Shown: positions 1 to 8,425 of the stretch, in pieces
How positions within the stretch are numbered: position 1 is the stretch's first letter
How the letters are laid out: every line of letters starts with the position of its first letter
DNA from: Nitrospirota bacterium
GTDB taxonomy: Bacteria > Nitrospirota > Thermodesulfovibrionia > UBA6902
DNA: 37,987 nucleotides
NCBI GenBank assembly: GCA_016222905.1
Contig: JACRPZ010000039.1
Coordinates: 1-37,987 of the forward strand
Direction of reading: 5' to 3'
The notes under the pieces: model-generated
What the model was told of the DNA's origin: nothing
What the model saw: only the letters and a program-made list of their open reading frames with translations
The model's database searches: none
Program-made: the position numbers and the translations under genes

Positions 1-68
1 TCTTTCGGTATTACCGCGTCGTATATATAGCTGTAGAAACTGACCTGCCCGTAATCCTTCTTTATCAT
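1..68 (-). CDS. Transposase, N-terminal fragment (IS1182-like, partial)
   Basis: An ATG at 66-68 is preceded by a strong ribosome binding site (GTCAGGAGGGACG) and opens a frame that runs off the window. The 22 visible residues begin MIKKDYGQVSFYSYIYDAV and continue with IPK. This resembles the start of IS1182-family DDE transposases, which typically have an 'IPKDHLLRK' stretch soon after the N-terminus. The gene would cut and join the ends of its own IS. Only the N-terminus is visible, so the family call is inference. The short repeat GTTTGC...GCAAAC at 88-108 lies in its leader. Confidence 0.5.
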   Translation of the reverse strand, partial: MIKKDYGQVSFYSYIYDAVIPK

Positions 69-134
69 CGTCCCTCCTGACTTTATGTTTGCTTTATTTA
101 TGCAAACTTAATGCCAGTCTTTTTCAGCAGTCTC
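1..134 (-). mobile_element. End of an insertion sequence, cut by the window edge
   Basis: The left edge holds the 5' part of a transposase gene and its leader. Homology of the neighbouring relic (108-254) to its full-length paralogues stops at about position 134, where the sequence becomes an AT-rich leader starting GAGACTGCTGAAAAAGACTGG on the minus strand. I take this as the IS terminus. The other end and the target-site duplication are outside the window, so the family and exact boundary are inferred. Confidence 0.5.
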
Positions 135-254
135 AAATTGGAAGGATGCGTTGAAGGTGTTGGAATATATCAGAAAGACCAGACCTGCTATTGCCAGCAG
201 GTGAATGACAGGCCTGTTTAAACTTTGTACGCGGAGTCCTTGAATAAGCTTCAT
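108..254 (-). pseudogene. Truncated third copy of the TMTC-like glycosyltransferase gene
   Basis: This 48-codon frame contains NRPVIHLLAIAGLVFLIYSN followed by TFNASFQF. It matches the N-terminus of both downstream paralogues (HRPIVHLLAIACLVFLIYSN, then TFNAPFQF in the 555-aa protein). After QF the match stops abruptly: the frame reads into the IS end and terminates within eight codons. The copy is therefore a 5' stub cut off just before the acidic DD motif, which the intact paralogues have at this point. Its first 14 residues differ from the paralogues, so the upstream part has drifted or been rearranged as well. It has probably lost function. The 170 bases between it and the next gene show nothing I can support. 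Confidence 0.75.
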
Positions 255-426
255 ATTTTAGGCTATTTTTTGCAAATTGCCGGCTAACACTCGTCAGCGC
301 ATAATATTCTACAACAGTTACCAATTTCCTGTCACTCTACCTAAAATATGCAGCGGATGGATGATGACTATCGTCAGTTCTGTACTGATGAGGTACTATT
401 GATTCTGTTTTACAAAAACTGAACAT

Positions 427-2094
427 CTATTTTTTTTGAAGAAATTCAAGGAATTTACGTGTCATGAGATAATCATCGGGAATGATCTTCAAGATGGTTT
501 GGAATTCCCTTATGGCATCATCAACTCTTCCTTTATCTATATAAGCAACCCCGAGGTCATAATGGCAGGCAACATAATCAGGCTTCAGCCTAAGTGCTGC
601 TTGATATGCTTTTATAGCTTCATCTGTCCTCCTCTGTTTTGCATATTCAAGGCCGATGTTATGAAGGGGGCGTGCCTTATTGGGACTCTTCTCTGCAGCA
701 TCTTCCCATAAACTCATATTGTCCTGCCATACGGTATTCCTTGTATATGTCGCACCTGAAAGTATAATAACCACAAGAAGCATTACAAACACTATAACCT
801 TTTTTGCGTATATGCCCCTATTCTCACATCTTGCCAGCCCTGCTCCGATTGCCGCTGTTAATGCCATGAAGAAACCTACGGACGGAAGATAAACCCTGTG
901 TTCAAATATTAAATCCATGATAGGGATAACTCCTGATTCAGGAGACAGGGTTATAAAAAACCAGAATATTCCAAAAGAGATCAACCTAAGCCAACATCTG
1001 TCTCTTCTCTCCGGCCTTTTTGAAAGACGGTACAGATATATCCCTGCGATAATGACCGACAAAAGAGACAAAAAAGAGAGAACTACAGCAGGGTCGAAAA
1101 AGGAACTGTATATCGGATAATCATAATCAATATTCTGGTTTATTGGAAGAAATAACAACCTTATATATGTCACTATCACCCGGAACTGTGTAAAGAGATA
1201 GTCCCCCCCTGACATACTTGAACGTTCCCCGTATATATTCAGATCTTCCTTATTGACTCCGCTCAAAACGGCTATGGAACCCCCGTTGTCTGCAAGAGCC
1301 GTCGGGATAACGAGTACAGCAAGAAAAAAGGGTATCAAATACCGCGTTTTTTTCATTATCTTCCCGTCAAAAAACATAAGTTCATATATGGCCATCACGA
1401 TAGGCAGGGTAAAGGCAAACTCCTTTGTCTTCATCGCTAAAACAGCGGAGAGAAGCGAGACTGCATAGAGAATAATGCCTGGCATATAGCGTTTAGTTTG
1501 TTGTTCTTTGAGCTCTCTCCACTTTATATACATTACAAGCGAAAGCATGTAAAAGAGTGTGGCAAGGGAGGCAAACCTCTGGACTATATAGGTGACCGCC
1601 TGTGTCTGTATCGGATGGACTGCGAAGAAAAGAGCAGTAAAGAGCGCAATGAGATTGCGGGATCCATCAGGAAAAGTCATAGGACTTCCGGCAACTGAAA
1701 AAAACGGGGTTCTGAAGGTAAGGGTTATTAACCAATACAGAAGCAGTGAATTGAATATATGAATAAATATATTGACCAGGTGATAACCCATGACGTCAAG
1801 TCCGTGCAGTCTGTAGTTTAAAGCAAAGGTCAAGTAGCCTATATATCTTGTTTTAAACAGGGGTTTAAGTGGTTTGCTTAGGTTATCTATGCGTGCCACA
1901 CTTGATGGGTCTGCAAAATAGTGAAAATCTTTAATTGCAGGATTATCCACTATATTTGGATCATCATCAAATTGAAAAGGTGCATTGAAGGTGTTGGAAT
2001 AAATCAGGAAGACCAGACATGCTATAGCAAGCAGATGGACAATCGGCCTGTGGAAAAGAGACACTTTTTGAGTTGATGGCTGCGCCGTAGTCAT
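427..2094 (-). CDS. TMTC-like membrane glycosyltransferase with C-terminal TPR repeats (555 aa)
   Basis: A polytopic membrane protein with hydrophobic segments over roughly the first 440 residues, followed by a soluble tail with two TPR units (about 475-545: 'ARPLHNIGLEYAKQRRTDEA', then 'ACHYDLGVAYIDKGRVDDA'). The early motif FQFDDDPNIVDNPAI after the first membrane segment, the HPIQTQAVTYIVQR loop and EHRVYLPSVGF resemble the GT-C fold TMTC/PMT-type protein O-mannosyltransferases, which use a lipid-linked sugar and an acidic first-loop motif. The likely role is sugar transfer to an exported substrate, with the TPR as a binding platform; donor and acceptor are unknown. Its ATG overlaps the TGA of the upstream paralogue by 4 bases (ATGA), so the two are translationally coupled. 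The family assignment rests on motifs seen by eye. Confidence 0.75.
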   Translation of the reverse strand: MTTAQPSTQKVSLFHRPIVHLLAIACLVFLIYSNTFNAPFQFDDDPNIVDNPAIKDFHYFADPSSVARIDNLSKPLKPLFKTRYIGYLTFALNYRLHGLDVMGYHLVNIFIHIFNSLLLYWLITLTFRTPFFSVAGSPMTFPDGSRNLIALFTALFFAVHPIQTQAVTYIVQRFASLATLFYMLSLVMYIKWRELKEQQTKRYMPGIILYAVSLLSAVLAMKTKEFAFTLPIVMAIYELMFFDGKIMKKTRYLIPFFLAVLVIPTALADNGGSIAVLSGVNKEDLNIYGERSSMSGGDYLFTQFRVIVTYIRLLFLPINQNIDYDYPIYSSFFDPAVVLSFLSLLSVIIAGIYLYRLSKRPERRDRCWLRLISFGIFWFFITLSPESGVIPIMDLIFEHRVYLPSVGFFMALTAAIGAGLARCENRGIYAKKVIVFVMLLVVIILSGATYTRNTVWQDNMSLWEDAAEKSPNKARPLHNIGLEYAKQRRTDEAIKAYQAALRLKPDYVACHYDLGVAYIDKGRVDDAIREFQTILKIIPDDYLMTRKFLEFLQKK

Positions 2095-4148
2095 TTGGCT
2101 GTTCCTGAATATCGTTCAAGCTGCCGGCCCGCTTCTGTAAAATCAGGCTTAAGCCTAAGCGCTGTCCGGTATTCGTTTAGTGCCTCTTCTATGCGCCCCA
2201 GATCAGCATACGTATTCCCCAGGTTATAATGCGCCTCTGCAAACTCAGGCTTAATTCTGAGCGCCGATTGATATGCATTGAGTGCTTCTTCCGTGCGCCC
2301 CAGCTTTTTATAGGCATTTCCCATATTATTACGAGTCACCACATCATCAGGACGAAGACTTATGACTAATAAATATTCGCTGACGGCATCACTATACAAA
2401 CTTATTTTAGAATACAAAGCTGCAAGGTAAAAATGAACTTTTGGATCGCCAGGGTTAAGTTTTGCCGATGATTTATATTCAGAAATAGCTTCATCAACAC
2501 GCCCCTGAGCCATATACGCATTGGCAAGATTAAAATGAACATCACTGTCAAGCGGGTTGATATCCACCGCTGTTATATACCGGAGAATAGCTTCATCAAC
2601 TCGTCCCAGGGCCATAAGAGCAACGCCAAGGTTATTATACACATCAGCTGAAAATGCAGGGTCCAGTCTTATTGCCGTTTTATACGCATCGATAGCATTG
2701 TCAGTACGCCCTTGCTCTGAATAAGCAAGTCCAAGATTATAATAAGGACGCGGCTTGTTTGGACTTTTTTGTACTACATCCTCCCATAACCTCACACTGT
2801 CCTCCCACACAGAATTTCGTTCGTAAGTTGTAACTGACAAGATAAGAACTATGAGGACCATTATGAACACTGCAGCTTTTCGTGCATGAACAAACTTGTT
2901 GCTCCAACGCGACATAAAAAAATCGATGGATGTCGTTACTGTCAGGAACAGTCCTATTGAAGGAAGATACATTCGGTGTTCAAAGATTATGTCTTTTATA
3001 GGTATGATGCCCGATTCAGGCGATGCGGTCATAAAAAACCAGAATATTCCAAATGAGGTAAGCCGGAACCAGTAGCTGGTTTTACAATCCCGACTGCGAG
3101 AATTCCGGTACAACCACATCCCCATGGCGAAAATTGAGATCAATAACAAAAAAGAAAGCAGCACTTCAGGCGTAAAGAGTGACCTATAGATAAGGAAGTC
3201 ATAATCAAGATTCTGGTTAATGGGAAGTATCAACAGTCTCAAGTAGGTTGTGATCACCCTGAACTGGGTTAGCAGGTAATCAATTCTGGATATGCTGTTT
3301 TGCGCTCCAGATATCTTGGCCGCTGACGCACTTATCAGGCTTAAAGAAACAATACTCATAATTAAAGCGTAAGGAACAATTTGCAGGATTCTCTTTTTCA
3401 TCCCGCCTTCAAGAAACGAAAATTCATATAAAGCAATCATTAGCGGCAGCAGGAGCGCAAACTCCTTCGTCTTCATTGCAATAATCGCCGATACCAATGA
3501 AATCAGATAGAAAACATAGCTTCCAAAAGAACTTGCAGTGTTGCTTACAGATTGAAGCCCGGCAAGCCTGAATCGTATGTAAGTCACAATCGACAGCAGA
3601 TAAAACAGTGATGCAAGAGAGGTGAATCTCTGGACGATGTAGGTCACTGCCTGAGTCTGTATCGGGTGGACCGCAAACAAGAAAGTGGTGAATATTGCAA
3701 TAAAACTGCGAGAGTGGGCAGGGAAGAAAGCAAAAGTGCCTTTGTTTTTGCCAGAAAAACGGGGTAATCGAAAGGTTAGTTGCAGCAACAAGTACAAAAG
3801 CAGTGAATTTACTATATGAATCAGAATATTCACCATATGATACCCTCGGACGTCGAGGCCATGAACTGCATAGTTTAGGGCAAAGCTCAGATATCCTATG
3901 TATCTTGTCTTTAACAGTGGGCGGAGGTTTTCATGGATTTCAACGCGTTCAAAGTGAGAAAGAGAAGTAAAATTGTGAAGGTCTCTAATGGCGGAATTAT
4001 CAATAATGCTGCCTGTGTCGTCTAATTGAAACGGAGAGTTAAACGTGTTGGAATAAATAAGCAAGACCAGACCTGCTATAGCAAGCAGGAGGACAATAGG
4101 CCTGTAGAAAAAAGAGACTTTTTGATCTGCTGGCTGCGCCATAGTCAT
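2091..4148 (-). CDS. TMTC-like membrane glycosyltransferase with six TPR repeats (685 aa)
   Basis: Paralogue of the next gene downstream, with the same layout: an N-terminal membrane segment, FQLDDTGSIIDNSAI, HPIQTQAVTYIVQRFTSLAS and EHRMYLPSIGLF. Its TPR tail is longer, with six 34-residue units from about residue 470 to 680, several with the consensus form '[YH]YNLG..Y...GR..EA...Y..AL.L.P'. The difference in length between the copies is entirely TPR number, as expected from repeat expansion or loss. The start lies 19 bases after the stop of the flavin oxidoreductase. The leader GGAACAGCCAAATGACTA before its ATG is identical to the sequence at its own 3' end, marking the tandem duplication junction. 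Substrate unknown. Confidence 0.75.
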   Translation of the reverse strand: MTMAQPADQKVSFFYRPIVLLLAIAGLVLLIYSNTFNSPFQLDDTGSIIDNSAIRDLHNFTSLSHFERVEIHENLRPLLKTRYIGYLSFALNYAVHGLDVRGYHMVNILIHIVNSLLLYLLLQLTFRLPRFSGKNKGTFAFFPAHSRSFIAIFTTFLFAVHPIQTQAVTYIVQRFTSLASLFYLLSIVTYIRFRLAGLQSVSNTASSFGSYVFYLISLVSAIIAMKTKEFALLLPLMIALYEFSFLEGGMKKRILQIVPYALIMSIVSLSLISASAAKISGAQNSISRIDYLLTQFRVITTYLRLLILPINQNLDYDFLIYRSLFTPEVLLSFLLLISIFAMGMWLYRNSRSRDCKTSYWFRLTSFGIFWFFMTASPESGIIPIKDIIFEHRMYLPSIGLFLTVTTSIDFFMSRWSNKFVHARKAAVFIMVLIVLILSVTTYERNSVWEDSVRLWEDVVQKSPNKPRPYYNLGLAYSEQGRTDNAIDAYKTAIRLDPAFSADVYNNLGVALMALGRVDEAILRYITAVDINPLDSDVHFNLANAYMAQGRVDEAISEYKSSAKLNPGDPKVHFYLAALYSKISLYSDAVSEYLLVISLRPDDVVTRNNMGNAYKKLGRTEEALNAYQSALRIKPEFAEAHYNLGNTYADLGRIEEALNEYRTALRLKPDFTEAGRQLERYSGTAK

Positions 4149-4167
4149 TTGGCTGTTCCCTCAGCCA

Positions 4168-5283
4168 TTATCTGGCAGCCTTCTCTTTCTCCCTTGTCAC
4201 GCAATAAATACCTTTTCCCTTAATTGCCGGTATAAAGCACGCGTTATCCGACTTGCATGCTGACTTGCCATGATCGCCTGATCTCCAGCGGTTGATCAAA
4301 CCCGGTTCCCTTATGAGAGGACGGCTCATTGAGATGTAGTCGGTTACGCCATCTTTCACCAGTTTTTCGGCAACTTCAAAAGACCGTATGCCTCCTACAA
4401 GCATTAACGGGACATTGATCTTTTCTTTATAGCGCCTCGCAGCTTCACGGTAAAAACCTTCTTTGTCTTCAGAATCACACAAGACGGTCCTCACAGGTAT
4501 AAATTTCTTGTCAGACCGCCCTGTGCCGCCGCTCATCTCGATAGCGTTAATCCCTTCTATTTCAAGTATAACTGCAACTTCGATCATCTCTTCCGTTGTA
4601 AACCCGTTCTCCAGAAAATCTTCGGAATTTATCTTGATAAGCACAGGGTAGTCATTGCCGACTGCGTTCCTTATCGCCCTGTATGAATCGAGAAGGAAAC
4701 GGGCGCGGTTCTCAAGACTTCCACCATATGAATCGCTTCTTTTGTTGAAAAACGGGGATAGGAACTGGCTCAAGAGATACCCGTGTGCAGCATGTATCTG
4801 CACCCCGTCAAAGCCCGCTTTCTTTGCCCTGCCTGCGGCATCACTGAATGCTCTGACAGTTCCTGCAATTTCTTCAATAGTCATTTCCCTGCATACAGGC
4901 TTTCCGTCAGTATGTAAAACAGAAGGGCCCACAGGCTCCATACCTATTAAGCCAGCGTCAGCCTGACACCCTGCATGCGCAAGCTGTACAACGATCCTGC
5001 CGTCTTCCCTGTGAACAGCATCAGTCATTTCTCGAAGACCTGCTACAAATTCGTCTTTGTAAATACTCAATTGATGCGGACCTGCCTGTCCAACAGGCAG
5101 TACATAAGTATGTCCTGATATGATCAATCCCACCCCGCCCTTTGCAAGCTGTATCATCAAGTCAGTCAGTTTCGGGGTGCATGAGCCGTCTTCACCTGCC
5201 ATCCCCTCCCATGTAGCCGAACGCACAAAACGGTTTTTTAAGGTCATGTTTTTTATCTCTGTCTTGTCAAATAAATCCCGCAT
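4168..5283 (-). CDS. NADH:flavin oxidoreductase, Old Yellow Enzyme family (371 aa)
   Basis: An FMN-binding TIM-barrel reductase of the OYE family. Visible landmarks are the N-terminal LFDKTEIKNMTLKNRFVRSA, the central block HAAHGYLLSQFLSPFFNKRS with DSYGGSLENRARF (catalytic and FMN-binding region of this family) and the phosphate-binding region VGGIRSFEVAEKLVKDG. It is about the length of a single-domain OYE and lacks the iron-sulfur/NAD extension of 2,4-dienoyl-CoA reductases. The tail CFIPAIKGKGIYCV keeps only two cysteines of that junction. I place the start at 5283 (MRDLFDKTEI): it follows AGAAAGGAC and matches the family N-terminus. An in-frame ATG at 5334 would include a putative -10 box. 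The substrate is probably an activated alkene, but cannot be specified. Confidence 0.9.
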   Translation of the reverse strand: MRDLFDKTEIKNMTLKNRFVRSATWEGMAGEDGSCTPKLTDLMIQLAKGGVGLIISGHTYVLPVGQAGPHQLSIYKDEFVAGLREMTDAVHREDGRIVVQLAHAGCQADAGLIGMEPVGPSVLHTDGKPVCREMTIEEIAGTVRAFSDAAGRAKKAGFDGVQIHAAHGYLLSQFLSPFFNKRSDSYGGSLENRARFLLDSYRAIRNAVGNDYPVLIKINSEDFLENGFTTEEMIEVAVILEIEGINAIEMSGGTGRSDKKFIPVRTVLCDSEDKEGFYREAARRYKEKINVPLMLVGGIRSFEVAEKLVKDGVTDYISMSRPLIREPGLINRWRSGDHGKSACKSDNACFIPAIKGKGIYCVTREKEKAAR

Positions 5284-5322
5284 GGCTTTAGTCCTTTCTT
5301 TAATGTTTAATAGGATATAAAC

Positions 5323-5328
5323 ATTATA
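5323..5328 (-). promoter_or_regulatory. Possible -10 box of the OYE gene
   Basis: A perfect TATAAT on the minus strand lies 39 bases before the chosen ATG. The -35 region is weak (CCTGAA at about 16 bases spacing), so this is tentative. It favours the shorter OYE start. Confidence 0.35.
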
Positions 5329-5409
5329 CTTCAAAGCGGTTGTTTTCAGGCAGGTAGTGATATGTGAAAGTTTTGAGCAAGGTTGAGAATCAAACGTTAA
5401 TTTGGCTGA

Positions 5410-6273
5410 TCATCTTTTGTAGTCATCGAAGAACTTCTCATCAACATCATAAGTCCGCTTTTGTATAAGACCTAATTCAAGACGTTCAAACATGTCTAGA
5501 AGAACGTCTCCGTCTACAAGTTCAATTGGTGGAACTCCGTCACGCCGTGCCTCTTTTTTTGCCTCAAGCGTAAACGTTCCAGTGGTTATGATGATTCCTT
5601 TATCAGCCCGCCCCATCATTGCCCCACGAAAATCACGAACTTGTGAAGGAGTCACTGTCCCCTGATAGCGCTTGCACTGAAAAAGAACATTGAAACTTAC
5701 AAAAGGATTTATTTGTAGCGTCCCGATTCCATCTATGCCGCCGTCTCCTGATCTTCCGGTGACGGTTACATGTTGGAAGCCTGACTCACGCAACAGACGC
5801 TGACTTAAACGCTCAAATCCCTCCGGTGATAAAGACCTGATCAATTCAATCAGGTGAGTTCTATGATCCTTAATTTCTGTGTCCTCGGGAACAGGTTCGT
5901 CTGCCAAGGGAACTTTTTGTTTTTCTGAAGGCTTTGCTTGAAATCGTTCCTTTTGAACGTTTTTAAATAATTCGAGTGAATTTAGTTTGTTAACATCTAA
6001 AGCGCGTTCCCTCTCTGTAAGGCTCCAGACGCCCCTTTTTGATGAATCGATGTAGTCAGCCCATACTAAATACTGACGCGCCCAGTGAACTTGGTTCTTA
6101 ATTCTAGAATACCCATTCTTGTTCACTGCCTCCTGCTCTGACTCTGAAATTCCTGCTATCTCGATAGAACGATCAACAATTTCTGAGGCTGTTCCAGAAC
6201 CGCCAGACTCACTCAGCACTCCAAGAATTGGTCGCAAGAAGCGGATGAACTCAGGGCCTTTTCTTTGTTTCAT
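5410..6273 (-). CDS. mrr: Mrr-like restriction endonuclease (287 aa)
   Basis: Type IV restriction enzyme of the Mrr family, which cleaves foreign DNA carrying modified bases. The N-terminal half (about 5-95) is the Mrr_N winged-helix domain ('FIRFLRPILGVLSESGG', 'QVHWARQYLVWADYID', 'GVWSLTERE'). Residues 150-280 are the Mrr catalytic PD-(D/E)xK-like domain: 'GFERLSQRLLRESGF', then GRSGDGGIDGIG and FNVLFQCKRYQGTV, giving the conserved D and QxK, then 'RADKGIIITTGTFTLEAKKEA'. Length is normal for an intact enzyme. ATG follows AGAGGATAAT. Interleaved inverted repeats end exactly at this ribosome binding site (separate entry). No methyltransferase is next to it, as expected for a modification-dependent enzyme. 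Confidence 0.9.
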   Translation of the reverse strand: MKQRKGPEFIRFLRPILGVLSESGGSGTASEIVDRSIEIAGISESEQEAVNKNGYSRIKNQVHWARQYLVWADYIDSSKRGVWSLTERERALDVNKLNSLELFKNVQKERFQAKPSEKQKVPLADEPVPEDTEIKDHRTHLIELIRSLSPEGFERLSQRLLRESGFQHVTVTGRSGDGGIDGIGTLQINPFVSFNVLFQCKRYQGTVTPSQVRDFRGAMMGRADKGIIITTGTFTLEAKKEARRDGVPPIELVDGDVLLDMFERLELGLIQKRTYDVDEKFFDDYKR

Positions 6274-6281
6274 ATTATCCT

Positions 6282-6327
6282 CTTTTCAAGGAACAACTGA
6301 CTGAGGTCACTTCTTGAAAAGTCAGTT
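6282..6327 (-). promoter_or_regulatory. Interleaved inverted repeats (possible RNA pseudoknot) in the mrr leader
   Basis: Two inverted repeats cross each other: CTTTTCAAG/CTTGAAAAG (6313-6321 and 6282-6290) and AACTGACT/AGTCAGTT (6320-6327 and 6295-6302). In RNA this order gives an H-type pseudoknot, and the 3' arm ends at the first base of the Shine-Dalgarno GAGGA (6278-6282). It could control mrr translation, or serve as a weak end signal for vapC. Function is inferred. Confidence 0.4.
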
Positions 6328-6380
6328 TCTTATATTTCCTTTTGAATTTCCCCATTTTCTGATTTCCATCTTTTGTCTGC

Positions 6381-6773
6381 CTACTCATAAGAAACCATCT
6401 TTAACTCATCAATAAACCGATAGTCACTCCGATTTTTTGTTGCTAAAGATGCCCCTTTGATAATGGCGGTCGCTGCTATTAAGGCATCAGCAATCAGCAG
6501 GCCATGACTCAGGCGGTATTTATGAAGCAGTGCCACCCCTTTACCGGTAATTGATTCGTCCATGCTTTCAACATCGAATCTGCCGACAAATTTATCCAGT
6601 GCGCTCAATTCCTTCTTATTCCTGCAACCGACTATTAATTCCATTTGAGTGACAACACTGATTATGGGAGTAAATTCTTTCTCTATTTTGTTCAGGAAGG
6701 AAACAGCCTTAACTACATTGCGGCCTACATCAATTAGTATATCCGTGTCAACAATAATCGGCCTCATGCTCAA
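6381..6773 (-). CDS. vapC: PIN-domain toxin, VapC family (130 aa)
   Basis: Ribonuclease toxin of a type II toxin-antitoxin pair. The PIN fold acidic residues are visible: D in IIVDTDILIDVGR near the start, E in TQMELIVGCRNKKEL, D in LLIADALIAATA, and the C-terminal TKNRSDYRFI. These residues bind Mg/Mn in family members, which cut tRNA or rRNA. The gene overlaps the upstream antitoxin by 4 bases (ATGA), so it is translated after it. Length is typical and nothing looks broken. The RNA target cannot be read from sequence. Confidence 0.9.
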   Translation of the reverse strand: MSMRPIIVDTDILIDVGRNVVKAVSFLNKIEKEFTPIISVVTQMELIVGCRNKKELSALDKFVGRFDVESMDESITGKGVALLHKYRLSHGLLIADALIAATAIIKGASLATKNRSDYRFIDELKMVSYE

Positions 6774-7015
6774 TCAGCCCATTCGCCCTTACGCGCTTTT
6801 CGCACCCATAAGGCGCTGTCCTGCATATCCTTTCTCTCTTTCCACATTCCAACAAATGCCTCATTTTTAAGTTTTAAAACTTTTTCTTTCTTACTTATGG
6901 TTTCAGCCTTGTAGCGGCTTCTGAGAAATGCTATAAAGTCTGCAACTTCTTTTTTAGCCTTTGGAGGCAATGTATCGAATTGATCCAACACTTCTGTTTT
7001 TACCGTTCCAGCCAT
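6770..7015 (-). CDS. Antitoxin of the VapC pair, DUF2281-like (81 aa)
   Basis: A small charged protein directly upstream of, and overlapping, the PIN toxin. The N-terminal half, 'LDQFDTLPPKAKKEVADFIA' followed by FLRSRY, is the pattern of DUF2281 antitoxins. The C-terminal part is rich in lysine, with tryptophans (KEEKVL-type helix, MWKERKDMQDS, EWAD), as expected for a toxin-wrapping tail. ATG follows a good ribosome binding site (AAAGGAGGTAAAACGAA). It starts only 24 bases after the lpdA stop, so it may be co-transcribed with the gcvH-lpdA genes as well as from a promoter of its own, which I could not see. Confidence 0.8.
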   Translation of the reverse strand: MAGTVKTEVLDQFDTLPPKAKKEVADFIAFLRSRYKAETISKKEKVLKLKNEAFVGMWKERKDMQDSALWVRKARKGEWAD

Positions 7016-7039
7016 TTCGTTTTACCTCCTTTACTAAAC

Positions 7040-8425
7040 CTACTTCTTCGGACAGTGAACCGCCATATCATGCACATCTTCAGCGGCTTCCATAACACCT
7101 TCAGCAAGCGTCGGATGCGCGTGTATCGTATACGCAATGTCTTTGACAGTCAAGCCGCCGTCCATTGCAACTGCAATCTCATGAATTAAATCCGAGGCAT
7201 GCGGCCCTATTATGTGAGCGCCGAGGATTTTATCGGTTCCTTCTTCGGAGATTATCTTGAACATACCGGATATCTCGCCCATTGCGTGAGCCTTGCCGAG
7301 CGCGCGGAACTGGAATCTGCCGACTTTGTATTTAATGCCTTTTTCTTTAACCTGATGCTCTCTCAGTCCGACAGATGCTATCTCAGGGCTTGTGAATATC
7401 GCGGCCGATATCACATCATAATTTATTTTCGCGTCTCCGCCTGTGGCGTTTTCCGCTGCTATTAGTCCCTGCTTTGACGCAAGATGAGCAAGCATGATCC
7501 CGCCGATAACATCTCCTATGGCGTAAACTCCTTCAACATTAGTCTGCATTTTGTTGTCAACAATAATCTCGCCTCTTTTGCCTATGTTAACGCCTATATT
7601 CTCAAGGCCGATGTTCTTGCTGTTTACAGCTCTGCCTATTGATACGAGAACTTTTTCAGCCTCAATGGTCTTTCCGTCTGAAAGTGTTGCGGTCACTCCG
7701 TCCGCTTTGACATCAACCTTCTGAACGCCGGTATTGGTTATCAGTTTTATCTTCTTCTTCTTTAACTCTCTTTCAAGAAGCGCTGATATCTCTTCATCCT
7801 CTGTTGAGACGGCGCGCGGCATCATTTCGACCATTGTTATCTCGGAACCGAATTCTTTATAAATGAATGCGAACTCACAACCGATTACTCCCGCGCCTAC
7901 TATAAGAAGGCTCTTTGGAATGATATCGAGATTTATCGCGTGGTCGCTGGAGAGTATCCTTGTTCCGTCAAAAGGAAATACGGGTATCTGCGCGGGGCTT
8001 GAACCGGTGGCAATAATAATCTTATCTGTTTCTACTTCTTCTGTTGAACCGTCCTTAAGAGTAACTTTTATCTTTTTAGGATCAACTATGACCCCCCTGC
8101 CCTCAAGAAGCTTTATTCCCCATGACTTAAAGAGCCCGCGGATGCCTTTGACCTGAACATCAACGACCTTTCTCTTCCTCTCCATTATCTTCTGGATATT
8201 GGGAAGAACAGTCCCATTCAGCTCAAGCCCGAAATCCTCCGCGTTCCTCGTCTTATGGAGAGCATCGGCTGAAGCTATAAGGGTCTTGGTCGGGATGCAT
8301 CCCCAGTTAAGGCATGTGCCTCCCACTTCGCCTGCTTCAATGACTGTAACTTCCGCGCCTGACTGCGCCGCTCTGATAGCACATACATAACCGCCGGGGC
8401 CTGCTCCAAGGATCGTTATCTTCAT
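7040..8425 (-). CDS. lpdA: Dihydrolipoyl dehydrogenase (461 aa)
   Basis: FAD-dependent E3/L-protein that reoxidises dihydrolipoyl groups with NAD. It shows the N-terminal FAD-binding GAGPGGYVCAIRAAQSG, the redox disulfide GGTCLNWGCIPTK, a second Rossmann motif LLIVGAGVIGCEFA for NAD, the FAD-binding YAIGDV, and the C-terminal active-site HAHPTLAEGVMEAAEDVH with the His-Glu pair. Length is normal. Its ATG shares a base with the gcvH stop (TAATG), so with gcvH upstream it most likely serves the glycine cleavage complex. The P and T proteins are not in the window. Confidence 0.97.
   Translation of the reverse strand: MKITILGAGPGGYVCAIRAAQSGAEVTVIEAGEVGGTCLNWGCIPTKTLIASADALHKTRNAEDFGLELNGTVLPNIQKIMERKRKVVDVQVKGIRGLFKSWGIKLLEGRGVIVDPKKIKVTLKDGSTEEVETDKIIIATGSSPAQIPVFPFDGTRILSSDHAINLDIIPKSLLIVGAGVIGCEFAFIYKEFGSEITMVEMMPRAVSTEDEEISALLERELKKKKIKLITNTGVQKVDVKADGVTATLSDGKTIEAEKVLVSIGRAVNSKNIGLENIGVNIGKRGEIIVDNKMQTNVEGVYAIGDVIGGIMLAHLASKQGLIAAENATGGDAKINYDVISAAIFTSPEIASVGLREHQVKEKGIKYKVGRFQFRALGKAHAMGEISGMFKIISEEGTDKILGAHIIGPHASDLIHEIAVAMDGGLTVKDIAYTIHAHPTLAEGVMEAAEDVHDMAVHCPKK

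Noticed and set aside
133-324. A 63-codon minus-strand frame (MVTVVEYYALTSV...)
   Set aside because: It is in a different frame from the recognisable paralogue fragment at 108-254 and has no family resemblance.
5081-5105. Palindrome ACCTGCCTGTCCAACAGGCAG as a regulatory hairpin
   Set aside because: It lies inside the conserved coding sequence of the OYE gene (LPVGQAG), so coding constraint explains it.
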